This document shows, one piece after another, positions 17,503 to 26,126 of a DNA stretch of 64,000 bases (its first letter is position 1; each line of letters starts with the position of its first letter). Source of the DNA: Paludibacteraceae bacterium (lineage in GTDB: Bacteria; Bacteroidota; Bacteroidia; Bacteroidales; Paludibacteraceae). The stretch spans positions 20,553 through 84,552 of the forward strand of contig JAFSTO010000040.1 of assembly GCA_017450435.1 (NCBI GenBank), given 5' to 3'. The translations under genes were made by a program, and so were the position numbers. The notes beneath the pieces were generated by a model. It saw only the letters and a program-made list of their open reading frames with translations. It ran no database searches and was not told the DNA's origin.

Positions 17503-18491
17503 TTTATTGTATGCCCGAGAATGTTGTATTCAATACCATTTTTCTGTATGATTACATGACCGTTATATATTATTTTGCAGCACTGTTTGTTTGCCTCATG
17601 TTGTGTTAGTCGTAGTGCGGCTTGCGGGTGCAGGTCTTGTGCTCCGCTTATCTCCGTGCTTGTCTCGCCTTTGTTGCCGCTGTCGGCAGATACACCGGTT
17701 TGTACACGGACAAAGTCAATACTCTCAAGCTGCGCAGGTTCGCCATTTTCGTCCACAGCCCAGTCGATATCTATAAATCCTGCCGGATGTCCGTTAGGGT
17801 GGTTGTCCGCATATCCGTAGTCGAAGACGAGCCACGAGTGTGTAGCGTCTTGAAGGACGTTGGTAGGGAGTAGTGTGCCGGTTAGGGTGTAGCGCGAACC
17901 AAGCCATTTAGGATAGTAAGCTTGCGGGTGAAAAGCGTTGTGATAGACAGTAATAGTGTTGCCGTCGATGTCTGTTCCGGTAACATTGAGAGTGTCGTTT
18001 GTAGGGCGGCGATAGGTGATACTGTAGTGTTGTCGGCTGCGGCTATATTCGGAGCCGGCTATCTCATACCACGTGTCGTCAGGCATGCCGTTGTTGTTGT
18101 CATCACGACTCACATAAACGATGCCGGGCTCAGCACTGCCTTGTTGACGCCCCTGCTCGTCAATCTTCGAGTAGAAAGCGTTGCCTAATAGCGCTAAATC
18201 ACAAGAGTCAGGCAAATTAACTATAGGGTGGTCAAAGCCGAATGTGACGTATCCTCCCCAAGCTCCAAGACATACAAGAGAGCCATCGACGCCGCATAGA
18301 CGTTCGTTCACTTTGTTAAGAATTGCCTCAGCATCATCGCCGTCCTCCCATTCTGGCATAAGGTTAGTGAATTGGCCGGGAGCCGGCACATATTCATAGA
18401 CACGAGAAATATACGGGTTATCAGTCTCACCCGCAAATAATGCCACTGCCGAGATAAGCAGTAGATATACGATAGTAGAAAAATTCTTCAT
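17499..18491 (-). CDS. Secreted protein of the corrinoid operon, about 330 aa
   Basis: The start at 18491 gives a clean signal peptide (MKNFSTIVYLLLISAVALFAG). An in-frame ATG at 18503 adds four residues and sits inside a predicted riboswitch hairpin, so the true start is uncertain. The mature protein contains YVPAPGQFTNLMPEW, LGAWGGYVTFGFDHPI, YVSRDDNNNGMPDDTWYEIAGSEY and ends GIEYNILGHTIK. It has no lipobox or enzyme motif. It is the first gene after riboswitch 1 and overlaps btuB by 4 bp, so it is very likely a corrinoid-uptake partner at the cell surface; other B12-binding surface proteins (such as BtuH) are known in such operons, but I cannot assign it to one. Confidence 0.8.
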   Translation of the reverse strand: MKNFSTIVYLLLISAVALFAGETDNPYISRVYEYVPAPGQFTNLMPEWEDGDDAEAILNKVNERLCGVDGSLVCLGAWGGYVTFGFDHPIVNLPDSCDLALLGNAFYSKIDEQGRQQGSAEPGIVYVSRDDNNNGMPDDTWYEIAGSEYSRSRQHYSITYRRPTNDTLNVTGTDIDGNTITVYHNAFHPQAYYPKWLGSRYTLTGTLLPTNVLQDATHSWLVFDYGYADNHPNGHPAGFIDIDWAVDENGEPAQLESIDFVRVQTGVSADSGNKGETSTEISGAQDLHPQAALRLTQHEANKQCCKIIYNGHVIIQKNGIEYNILGHTIK

Positions 18492-18497
18492 GTTGTA

Positions 18498-18514
18498 GCT
18501 CATTTCGCGAGAGC
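18498..18514 (-). promoter_or_regulatory. P13-like hairpin of riboswitch 1 over the translation start region
   Basis: On the minus strand GCTC-TCGCGAAAT-GAGC forms a 4-bp stem with a loop carrying CGCG. The aptamer L5 loop (18668-18675) also carries CGCG, so the two can form a kissing loop. The hairpin includes the in-frame ATG at 18503 and the region 7-23 bases before the ATG at 18491. Confidence 0.6.
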
Positions 18515-18524
18515 GTTAAACAAA

Positions 18525-18824
18525 TTTATTTACTTGCAAGGTCTTCTGACTTAATCCGCCGTCTTTGCTGCCTTCCCGGCAACCGGACATCTCTGTCCAA
18601 GTTGTTTGTCCAGTGGCATGTCAGCGTTTGTCTGACAAAAATGCAAATAGGCTTTCGGATATCACAGCAGCGCGTCTGTACAGGAATGGAGAATGATACT
18701 TGGTACTTGGCCCCTTTGTACTTTTGAGAGACGGTTAAAAATACCGTATCTACCCTTGGGCGAAACAATGTTTGTCACTTGCTACTTGGTAGTTCTCTTC
18801 ACCTGTTTCCCTACAACAAATAAA
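18525..18824 (-). ncRNA. Cobalamin riboswitch 1 (before the btuB operon)
   Basis: Read leftward it carries the B12-box order: GGGAAACAGGTGAA; the P5/L5 hairpin ACAG-ACGCGCTG-CTGT; CCGAAAGCC; TGCCACTGG; a hairpin GGACAGAGATGTCC; CCGGGAAGG; and the 3' core GTCAGAAGACC. The outer stem P1 pairs TTTATTT with AAATAAA. About 160 nt of the core (18539-18700) is nearly identical to riboswitch 2. The peripheral loop between GGTGAAGAGAA and TTCTCC is about 100 nt, against about 20 in copy 2, and holds a dispersed repeat. The short distance to the gene suggests control of translation. Confidence 0.9.
18725..18765. repeat. Dispersed palindromic repeat, copy 4, inside riboswitch 1
   Basis: GAGAGACGGTTAAAAATACCGTATCTACCCTTGGGCG. 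It lies within the variable peripheral loop of the aptamer, so it can fold as its own hairpin in the RNA. Confidence 0.65.
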
Positions 18825-18849
18825 TGAATTAAACCAATGATTTTCGGTG

Positions 18850-18881
18850 CAAAGTTACTGCTTTTTCCTGATATATGCAAG
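18850..18881 (-). promoter_or_regulatory. Promoter of the riboswitch-1/btuB operon
   Basis: Read leftward: CTTG (complement 18878-18881), a 20-bp spacer, TAACTTTG (complement 18850-18857). Confidence 0.8.
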
Positions 18882-18900
18882 ATAATTTTTATCAAACAAT

Positions 18901-18925
18901 GCAGGCTGCCCGTCGGGCAGCCTGC
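18901..18925 (-). terminator. Terminator-like hairpin after the giant gene
   Basis: An 11-bp perfect GC-rich stem (18901-18911 with 18915-18925) has a 3-base loop. Reading leftward it is followed by ATTGTTTGATAAAAATT. It separates the giant gene from the btuB-operon promoter. Confidence 0.75.
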
Positions 18926-18969
18926 AAAAGCACCAAAGTATTTTTGGCAGAAAACAATGTAAGGTGCTT

Positions 18970-21900
18970 TTAGTTGTTCTGTTTTATAATCTTTGTTACG
19001 GTTGTGCCGTGCTTAGTGATTACTTTTATCCAATAAGGTCCGGCTTGCCATGTGTCAGTGTTGATACTTATATTTCCGTTACTTTGCGTGGATTTAATAC
19101 ATCTACCGTCGGCTGCGTAAACATTGATAGTAGCTGAATTTTCGGAGCTTACGTTTACTGTTCTGCTAACCAATGTTGGGAACACTCGGCAATCAGCCGC
19201 AGCTCTGTCATAACCGACAGCCGTTCCTTCATAGCTAAAACTGAATAGTTTGTACTGCTGTTTGCCACGTTGTGATGAGCGGATAAGCAACTGAGTAGCA
19301 CTATCGCTGTTCGACGAGAGAGTGAGTGTCAGACTGCCGTCAAGGGTTAGATAGGCGGTTATACCGCTCTCTTCTTTGCTGACGATATCGTATGTCACTT
19401 TCCCTCTTGCTTCATGCTCGAAGTAGTCGGACAGATTGATGGTTCGCGTATCGTTGATATACAATGTTGCGAGAGTGTCGATATGCGGTTTTCCTCCGAA
19501 GTTATCAAGTGCAAAATACGTAGGTGTCGTAAATCCGTATTCATCACTTTTTGTGGTGAACATGTCGAACCGCAGTTCAGTAACCTGGCCGAGTGATGTG
19601 AGGTCAAGCCATTGCCATGTGTCAAGTGAGTAATGCTCATCAGCGTTACTGTCGCGGTAGTCTGCAAGGTAGAAATCAAACGTGCCGGTTAGATTATTAT
19701 CATTGTATCCACTCACCGTTAGGAGAAGGTAGTCAGCTTGTGTCTCGTCTCCTGTTTTGTTCTTCTTTCCAAAAGCAGGATTAGCGTAGTCTCCGTTAAG
19801 GACGGCGTTCTGCGTGTAGGCAGTGTTAGTAATATAGAAACCGCTTATAGTCTGCGGCTCGCCGATGTTGCTCAGACGCACCGTGTCAGCGTATCCGGCA
19901 AAGCCCCAGGTGAAAGGAGCCGAGTAGTATGCTACGGCGAAGTTATCCCCCTCATATGCGCCTCCTGCTGCTGAGCGGAACTGATCAATAGCGTAGTTAC
20001 CGGTAGCCTCTGCGCCGGTGTCGGACGAGATAGCGTAGCCGTTATATGCATCCCATTTTTTATTGGGTGTGTTGGCAAAGGCGTATGTGCCGCTGTATAG
20101 CCAAGCCGGAGTATTATCTGCCCAAGCTGTCTCAACATGACGATTACTGCCTGAAAGAGTATATTCTTCAAATCCCGCCGGTGTGCTCTCGCGTCTTACT
20201 CTGATGGTGGTGGTCAAGTACGCACTCTGTCCCTTTGTATCGCTAACCTGACATACATATTCCGTTGTCTGCTCTGCTGTGGTGAGGAGAACGGATGAGT
20301 TGGCAAGCGTGTCGCCGAAGACGGTGTACCAAACGAAGGAGTAGGGACGAGCTTGTGCGTATTCTTGTGTTATGATTGCGGTGAGATTTATCTCAGAACC
20401 TTCATCCACCCAAATGTCGGCTATCGGCTCGAGGACGATAGGACGAATGGTCCAGGCAGTGGTGAAGGACGCCGATGATAACACGGTGTCTGAGGCATCG
20501 CCAAGAGGTGATAGCAGTACTATATATGCTTTATATTCTGTTTCTTCTGTCAGTCCGCCTGCTTGGAAGGTTACCGCAATATCCGAAGTCAGGTGTACAT
20601 CACGGCCGCTTGTAATAATGGTATTGACGTCAGGAATATCGGCAGTGGCAGGAAGAACAACAACTTTGGCATTTCCATGAGAAGAGGATAACAGAACAAT
20701 TTCGGCTGTGGTGTCGGTTACGTTCTGTATATGAGGATAGCCGTTTGTCATTGTCGGTACGACGAATAGACTCGAATCATATTCGTATGCACCAATAGTA
20801 GGAGTGGCAGCTCGTGTTTTGCCTGTTATATCTTTAGTTATTCCTTCAATATTTACGCCGCTGATGAGGTTACCGGCGTTGCGGAGCAGAAGAAGAGAGT
20901 TGGAGGCGAATAATGTCTGCTCATTCAGGTTTCCATCTTCAGCTGTGGCGTCAACGGCAGCCAGCCAATCAGAGAACGTGGTTTTGGTATTATTGATAGC
21001 CCCTGATGCACTATATAGAGCGTTATGACTGTAGGTCCCTTTGACGCCGAAAATACAATTACCGGTACCGTTGTTCTGAATGATATTGTTCGTTGCTTTG
21101 AGCTGTAAATTATTAAAGTTCTCAAGCCAAAGTGTAGAGGTGGAGGTATATGTTCCGTTAATAAGGAGTGTGTTGTATGACACATTCACTTCGCGTTGCC
21201 ACTTCAGACGCAGACAGGATGATGGACTATTAGCAGTTGTCTCCACATATACAGCGTTGTTGTAGATGTCAACTACACTGCCCTCAGCGCAGTTCGTTGC
21301 ACCATTGGTGGCGAAATAAATAGCGTTGGCGTATCCTCCATTGCATTTAAGCGTTATTGTGTTGCCGGCAATGACGTAGTGGCCGGACATTATTCTAACG
21401 TCCAGCGCGCGTGCGTCATTGGCTTCTATTCCTTCACAAACGATGTTGTTACCTTCCACTGTCAGATTTTTTAGAGCGTTGCAATAAATACCGGTCTTTT
21501 CCTGATTAGTGAAAGTGTTGCCTTGTACGGTGTAGTTGTTTCGATGGGGGTGAGTAGCGTAGCTGCCTTGTGAGAAGTTGAGAGCGTAATACCCTCCGTT
21601 GAAACTACAGTTTTTGATTGTCAGGTTGTCGCAATTGGCATTATCTGCATCCTCTGAGATGACGCGTATTAGATGGCAGTTCTGCGATGTGTTACTACCC
21701 CTAACTGACGTTGTGAATACGCATCCGTCCAAGGTGGCGTGATGACTTTGATTTTTTAGAACAAGGCAAGCTGCATAACCGGTTTGTTCGGTGCTAAAGG
21801 TGATGTTTTTCAGCGTTAGATAGTCCGTTCCGTTGATGGTCCAAACACCCTCACTGTCGCTTGTCTCATTTGACCGGAAAATAACATCCGAAGCTTTTCC

Positions 21901-24900
21901 TGTTGCTGATTGGAAGGTGATGTGTGCCGCGGCTGAAGTACCTACCACGTCATTGAAAGTTATATGTTCGTTGTACGTGCCGGTATTGACAACAAAGACA
22001 ACGTTGCCTTCAATGCCAAGGATGTTCATTGCATCAACGGCAGTCTGTACGTTGCGGAAATCACCGTCATTGCCGATTGTGTAGATACCGCTCATTCCGT
22101 GTGCCAGTTTTGTTTGGGCGGTCTCGGATACTGTCGGTTGAATACTCTGCGAGCCGGATGCGAGAGAAAGAAGCTTAACGCTAACAATATCATCGTCATC
22201 TGCCGTAGCAGAGGCATCTGCCGTAACCCAGAAGTAGTATGTGCCGCGTTCGCTTATAGTATAAGGACTGACGAATAATTCAGTATCTGCGAATCTATCT
22301 ATAGTACCTGTTTGATATATTTTGGTAGAGGTTACGTTTTCGTTGCTGGTCAGCGTTAGCGCGTCTATAGTGATGGGGGTGCGGTCACCGCTTACGCTTA
22401 CTGCCACCTTAAGCATCTTCAGGTCTTTTGCGCCTACCGTCTGTAAGGCATCAGATATATCGGTTGAATAAACACTATCTATAGAGAGGTCAACAAGTAA
22501 GTGTTCGCGTATCTCTATTTCCCAACCATCGTTGGCGGAACCATAACTGCCGTCTTTGAAATAGATGGTAAGAGAACCGTCTGTTGCTGAAGAAACATAT
22601 ATATCACCAACATACTTGTTCGGACTGCTATAGTTATAAGATATAGTTGCGTCAGCAGAGCCCTCGTGGCTTGTGCCGTAATAAATCTTTACATCAGCGC
22701 CGTTTGATAATTTATAATTCTTCACTTCCGCTTCCACAGCGTAACCTTCATGCTCAGGAACGAAGGTCACGTAGCCTTCTAATCCTTTGGTGTATGTTCT
22801 GTCGTCTCCGCCATCGTCATAGAACATCAGACTATTAGAACCGATTGTGAAAGTGCCGTTATCGCCCTGAGATAAGTATAAAACATTTTTGATAATGCGG
22901 CTTCCGGCAGGGTCTGCATTTTCTGCAGAAATGTTCTGACCATCTATTCTGGTATATAATAACGCAGCGTCAACTATTGTTTCAATAGTAGCGTTTTGCT
23001 TGATAGATGCAGCTATGGTTAAGTTGTTATCATACTCTTGAAGGACGTAATCTGCCGGAAGTTCGAGCATTACTGTTTCGGCTGAAGGCTTAACTGCGAG
23101 GACAACATCCTCTTTGAGCAGATAGACGGAGTCAATGTTGGCTGATGTGCCTTTTAAACTAATGGTTATATTTTCGAGTATAAGGGGATTAAGCGTACCT
23201 AAGGTTTTGATGTTGATGTATAGTAGCTGAGCTTGTTCCTCCCCCGGTGTTACAAGTTTGGTGCTTGCTTGTTCTACGCTAATACTATCCACCGCCATAT
23301 CGTGTGGTGTGTATTCAGAAACGGCAGCGTGCCATCCGCCGGCGACGTAATATGATGAGGTCGTATTAGGATTGAAAACGACTGTCAGAGCGCCGTCCGG
23401 TGAAGCGGAACGCAGGTAATAAGGACGTTTGCCGTTGTTGTCAAGCTCCCACAGTTTGGTGCCGCTCGTTCCCTCACCCGAATATACTATATATTTGGCT
23501 TTGGTCCCGTAAGAAGAGGATGAGTAATATACGTCAAAGTCGGAGTAGTTAATTTCTATAAGGTTGCCTTCAGTTGCCGGCTTGAACACAATTATCTGCT
23601 CGCAGTTTTCTGCTTTGTAGTTGCTGCTATATTCGCTTGCCGCAGTGTGAGTGTACTGCCAAATTCCGTTGATATTAAAGGTTTGTGAACCGCAAGCTTG
23701 TACTGCCGTGTTGTTTACGACAACGTTACCTCTGATGTTGTCAAACGAGCGGAAGTCGCTATTGTCGTAGAACACAGCTTTTACGGGAACAATAGTAATC
23801 CTTTCTTCGTTAACAGCATCGGCAGATATGTCGCATGCTACCCAGAGATAGTTATCTCCTTCGCGAAGGGGTATGCCGTTGGTTATTTCTACAACGACAT
23901 TGTCGGTCAGCACGTCTGCTTCACCTATCATTCGACTGTCATATAGCTCTGTGGCTGATGGCGTTAGATAGATACGCACATGCGACACACGCTCAAAGGT
24001 GTTGTTTAGATTGAGAAGAAGTTGCTTGATTGTCAGAGCCGGTTCGGTGTTCTGTGTTTTCATATTAAAGCCGAGTATCGGCACGTTGGTCGCTCCTGCT
24101 TGGCTCTCAGTTACCGCAGCCGGTAATTGCTCGGCCGACTCTGCTATCATTGCAACAGGTGTGAACTCTGACACGACACTCTCCCAGCCGTCTTTCAACT
24201 GACTGCTGATACTAACGTTATTAGTGTGTTTTACTGTTAACGAGCCGTCTAAAGCAGTACTCTTTATGGTTATGTTACTGAACTCACCGCCTTCCTTGTC
24301 GCCACTGAATAGAAGCGTACCTGTTGTTCCGCTACCGTCGTATATATACAAGTGATCAACCCTGTCGGTGGATGAAGCGGCATACTCTGTATAATGCAAA
24401 CTGATTTTACTGAAGTTGATTTGCACTTTTTTTCCGTTAGTTTTCGGTCGGAAAGTAACAACACCTGAGAAACCGCTGTTTATCTTGCCGTTTTTGCCGC
24501 CATCATCGTAGAAGTATAGGTCTCGACTAACATCGTAAGCGGCGTTTTCTGACATAAGAATAACAGGTTGAACGGTTAAAGTGGCAGGTGTCGTTTTCTC
24601 GAAGTCGGCGAACACGCCTAATGAGGTGGTGATACCGGTAATGTTTATCGTTGTGGTAGCATCGTAGGGAGCGCCGGAAAGGACGTCGCTGCCTAAACAG
24701 AAAATGTTTTTGCCGTTGGTTAGTGGCTGCGGAGTGGTTAGGTTATATATCAATATGCCGTCATTCTCGCTTATTGTACCATCCAGTAGAGTCAGTTCGG
24801 CTACTGATGCTGCCTGACCGATGTATAGTTTGATGTCAGACGCATCAATGACGCCGGAGCCGGATGTGGTGAAACTGACAGATTGCAGCATTACGGGTGA

Positions 24901-25545
24901 GCTATAGCCGTCTGTGGTGATAGAGAAACCGCTTAAGCTAACGTCTTGCTTACCTTGCCAAATGACCGTGTCAACAAATGAGTGTTCTGCTGCGGCTGAC
25001 GTCAGGGTCATGGGGGACAACGTGACCGAGGATACGGTTGCTTTCCAACCACTGATGGCTTTCGCATATTTATAATGATAACATACTGACAAGGCACCGC
25101 TTGCATCAGAAGATATATAGGTCTTTTCGGTAAAGGTGCCGTCTAATTTTTCTATCATTTTGTCTGTTGACGGAAACTCGGTTGCAACAACTCCTGAGGT
25201 TGTAGTAGGATAGGTGACGGAGCTGACATCAAATATCCCGTCATAGATTTTCAAATAAGCCGGCCAACTTGCACCGTCGTTGCGAACGTCGATGTTTTCA
25301 AATTCAATTTTGATTGAATTGCCGGGTTCTGCCGGTTGGAAGATTGTTGTGGCAAACGAGTTGTTAGAGCTACTACTGCTGATGCTTGTGTAGCCGTTCA
25401 TGTCATAAAAAGTGACCGGACTGCCGGCGCTTACCATGATTGTTTGATGACCGAATTGTGGCATTCGCACATCTTCTGCCTTCAGCATGTGAGGCAGAAT
25501 AACAAAGGCTAATAATAGCCAAAAGAAAGTCTTAAATTTGTTCAT
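18970..25545 (-). CDS. Giant B12-riboswitch-controlled T9SS surface protein, 2191 aa
   Basis: A signal peptide (residues 1-23) is followed by four CUB-like modules (about 24-175, 335-475, 615-760, 890-1035), each with FxP and a YDG/YSG/YYG block. They alternate with modules resembling the BNR-associated N-terminal domain (for example TKIYQTGTIDRF...YYFWVTAD). Then come a right-handed beta-helix (about 1147-1540; NLTIKNCSF, NNAVYVET), Fn3- and Ig-like parts, a DUF4465 module (about 1795-2020; SAAGGAYEGDNFAVAYY, TFDFYLADYRDS, TPTYFALDNFGGK) and a T9SS type A sorting domain (about 2115-2191; FPTLVSRTVNVSS, WIKVITKHG). It is exported and probably anchored on the outer surface. It sits alone behind riboswitch 2. 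The shared DUF4465 module and shared riboswitch suggest corrinoid binding; this is inference. The frame is intact over 6.6 kb. Confidence 0.92.
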   Translation of the reverse strand: MNKFKTFFWLLLAFVILPHMLKAEDVRMPQFGHQTIMVSAGSPVTFYDMNGYTSISSSSSNNSFATTIFQPAEPGNSIKIEFENIDVRNDGASWPAYLKIYDGIFDVSSVTYPTTTSGVVATEFPSTDKMIEKLDGTFTEKTYISSDASGALSVCYHYKYAKAISGWKATVSSVTLSPMTLTSAAAEHSFVDTVIWQGKQDVSLSGFSITTDGYSSPVMLQSVSFTTSGSGVIDASDIKLYIGQAASVAELTLLDGTISENDGILIYNLTTPQPLTNGKNIFCLGSDVLSGAPYDATTTINITGITTSLGVFADFEKTTPATLTVQPVILMSENAAYDVSRDLYFYDDGGKNGKINSGFSGVVTFRPKTNGKKVQINFSKISLHYTEYAASSTDRVDHLYIYDGSGTTGTLLFSGDKEGGEFSNITIKSTALDGSLTVKHTNNVSISSQLKDGWESVVSEFTPVAMIAESAEQLPAAVTESQAGATNVPILGFNMKTQNTEPALTIKQLLLNLNNTFERVSHVRIYLTPSATELYDSRMIGEADVLTDNVVVEITNGIPLREGDNYLWVACDISADAVNEERITIVPVKAVFYDNSDFRSFDNIRGNVVVNNTAVQACGSQTFNINGIWQYTHTAASEYSSNYKAENCEQIIVFKPATEGNLIEINYSDFDVYYSSSSYGTKAKYIVYSGEGTSGTKLWELDNNGKRPYYLRSASPDGALTVVFNPNTTSSYYVAGGWHAAVSEYTPHDMAVDSISVEQASTKLVTPGEEQAQLLYINIKTLGTLNPLILENITISLKGTSANIDSVYLLKEDVVLAVKPSAETVMLELPADYVLQEYDNNLTIAASIKQNATIETIVDAALLYTRIDGQNISAENADPAGSRIIKNVLYLSQGDNGTFTIGSNSLMFYDDGGDDRTYTKGLEGYVTFVPEHEGYAVEAEVKNYKLSNGADVKIYYGTSHEGSADATISYNYSSPNKYVGDIYVSSATDGSLTIYFKDGSYGSANDGWEIEIREHLLVDLSIDSVYSTDISDALQTVGAKDLKMLKVAVSVSGDRTPITIDALTLTSNENVTSTKIYQTGTIDRFADTELFVSPYTISERGTYYFWVTADASATADDDDIVSVKLLSLASGSQSIQPTVSETAQTKLAHGMSGIYTIGNDGDFRNVQTAVDAMNILGIEGNVVFVVNTGTYNEHITFNDVVGTSAAAHITFQSATGKASDVIFRSNETSDSEGVWTINGTDYLTLKNITFSTEQTGYAACLVLKNQSHHATLDGCVFTTSVRGSNTSQNCHLIRVISEDADNANCDNLTIKNCSFNGGYYALNFSQGSYATHPHRNNYTVQGNTFTNQEKTGIYCNALKNLTVEGNNIVCEGIEANDARALDVRIMSGHYVIAGNTITLKCNGGYANAIYFATNGATNCAEGSVVDIYNNAVYVETTANSPSSCLRLKWQREVNVSYNTLLINGTYTSTSTLWLENFNNLQLKATNNIIQNNGTGNCIFGVKGTYSHNALYSASGAINNTKTTFSDWLAAVDATAEDGNLNEQTLFASNSLLLLRNAGNLISGVNIEGITKDITGKTRAATPTIGAYEYDSSLFVVPTMTNGYPHIQNVTDTTAEIVLLSSSHGNAKVVVLPATADIPDVNTIITSGRDVHLTSDIAVTFQAGGLTEETEYKAYIVLLSPLGDASDTVLSSASFTTAWTIRPIVLEPIADIWVDEGSEINLTAIITQEYAQARPYSFVWYTVFGDTLANSSVLLTTAEQTTEYVCQVSDTKGQSAYLTTTIRVRRESTPAGFEEYTLSGSNRHVETAWADNTPAWLYSGTYAFANTPNKKWDAYNGYAISSDTGAEATGNYAIDQFRSAAGGAYEGDNFAVAYYSAPFTWGFAGYADTVRLSNIGEPQTISGFYITNTAYTQNAVLNGDYANPAFGKKNKTGDETQADYLLLTVSGYNDNNLTGTFDFYLADYRDSNADEHYSLDTWQWLDLTSLGQVTELRFDMFTTKSDEYGFTTPTYFALDNFGGKPHIDTLATLYINDTRTINLSDYFEHEARGKVTYDIVSKEESGITAYLTLDGSLTLTLSSNSDSATQLLIRSSQRGKQQYKLFSFSYEGTAVGYDRAAADCRVFPTLVSRTVNVSSENSATINVYAADGRCIKSTQSNGNISINTDTWQAGPYWIKVITKHGTTVTKIIKQNN

Positions 25546-25582
25546 ATCATTGCTAATTTATTTATATAAAGACGAGTTGGAA

Positions 25583-25633
25583 TAATAAAAACAACACACC
25601 TATCCTCGGTTGTCCGCAACCGAGGATAGGTGT
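25583..25633 (-). terminator. Intrinsic terminator in the leader of the giant gene
   Basis: A perfect 17-bp stem (25617-25633 with 25596-25612, 4-base loop) is followed leftward by GTTGTTTTTATTATT. It lies between riboswitch 2 and the start codon at 25545, as an expression platform for premature termination would. Confidence 0.85.
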
Positions 25634-25718
25634 ATGTTAAATACTTGTCAACGACTTCAATCGTTGAATGGTGGTATACACCGGCAAATGTTTTTGCTCG
25701 AAAACAAGTCATTATTAA

Positions 25719-25735
25719 GCCCGTTACGCGAGAGC
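25719..25735 (-). promoter_or_regulatory. P13-like hairpin of riboswitch 2
   Basis: GCTC-TCGCGTAAC-GGGC on the minus strand. The CGCG of its loop can pair with L5 CGCG (25892-25895). It is equivalent to the hairpin at 18498-18514 but lies 170 bases from the start codon. Confidence 0.5.
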
Positions 25736-25750
25736 TGTTACAATGTAAAT

Positions 25751-25966
25751 GTTTTCGGGAGGTCTTCTGACTTAATCCGCCGTCTTTGCTGCCTTCCCGG
25801 CAACCGGACATCTCTGTCCATGTTGTTTGTCCAGTGGCATGTCAGCGTTTGTCTGACAAAAATGCAAATAGGCTTTCGGATATCACAGCAGCGCGTCTGT
25901 ACAGGAATGGAGAAAAATACTCTTGTCCTTTGTGCTTCTCTTCACCTGTTTCCCTTTTCCGAAAAC
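25751..25966 (-). ncRNA. Cobalamin riboswitch 2 (before the giant gene)
   Basis: It has the same B12-box order as copy 1. P1 is GTTTTCGG (complement 25959-25966) with CCGAAAAC (complement 25751-25758). The core 25760-25921 differs from copy 1 at only a few positions. The peripheral loop is short. Downstream are a P13-like hairpin and an intrinsic terminator, which points to transcriptional control. Confidence 0.92.
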
Positions 25967-26094
25967 TATGTGTTTTATGTTGTTATTCTATTTTACACGG
26001 AAAAAACAAATGTATTTGCAGATTTTGACGCAGTTACCTATGTCGTCTGTAAAATAGTTTGTATTCATCTGTGGTATTTAATCCTTTCTTTGTG

Positions 26095-26126
26095 CAAAGT
26101 TACTGCTTTTTTTCGAGTCCGACAAA
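26095..26126 (-). promoter_or_regulatory. Promoter of the riboswitch-2/giant gene unit
   Basis: Read leftward: TTTG (complement 26123-26126), a 20-bp spacer, TAACTTTG (complement 26095-26102). Both boxes are perfect. Confidence 0.85.

Noticed and set aside
18970-25545. Several antisense open frames within the giant gene
   Set aside because: They are short, lack promoters and homology, and lie opposite an intact, domain-rich 2191-codon frame.
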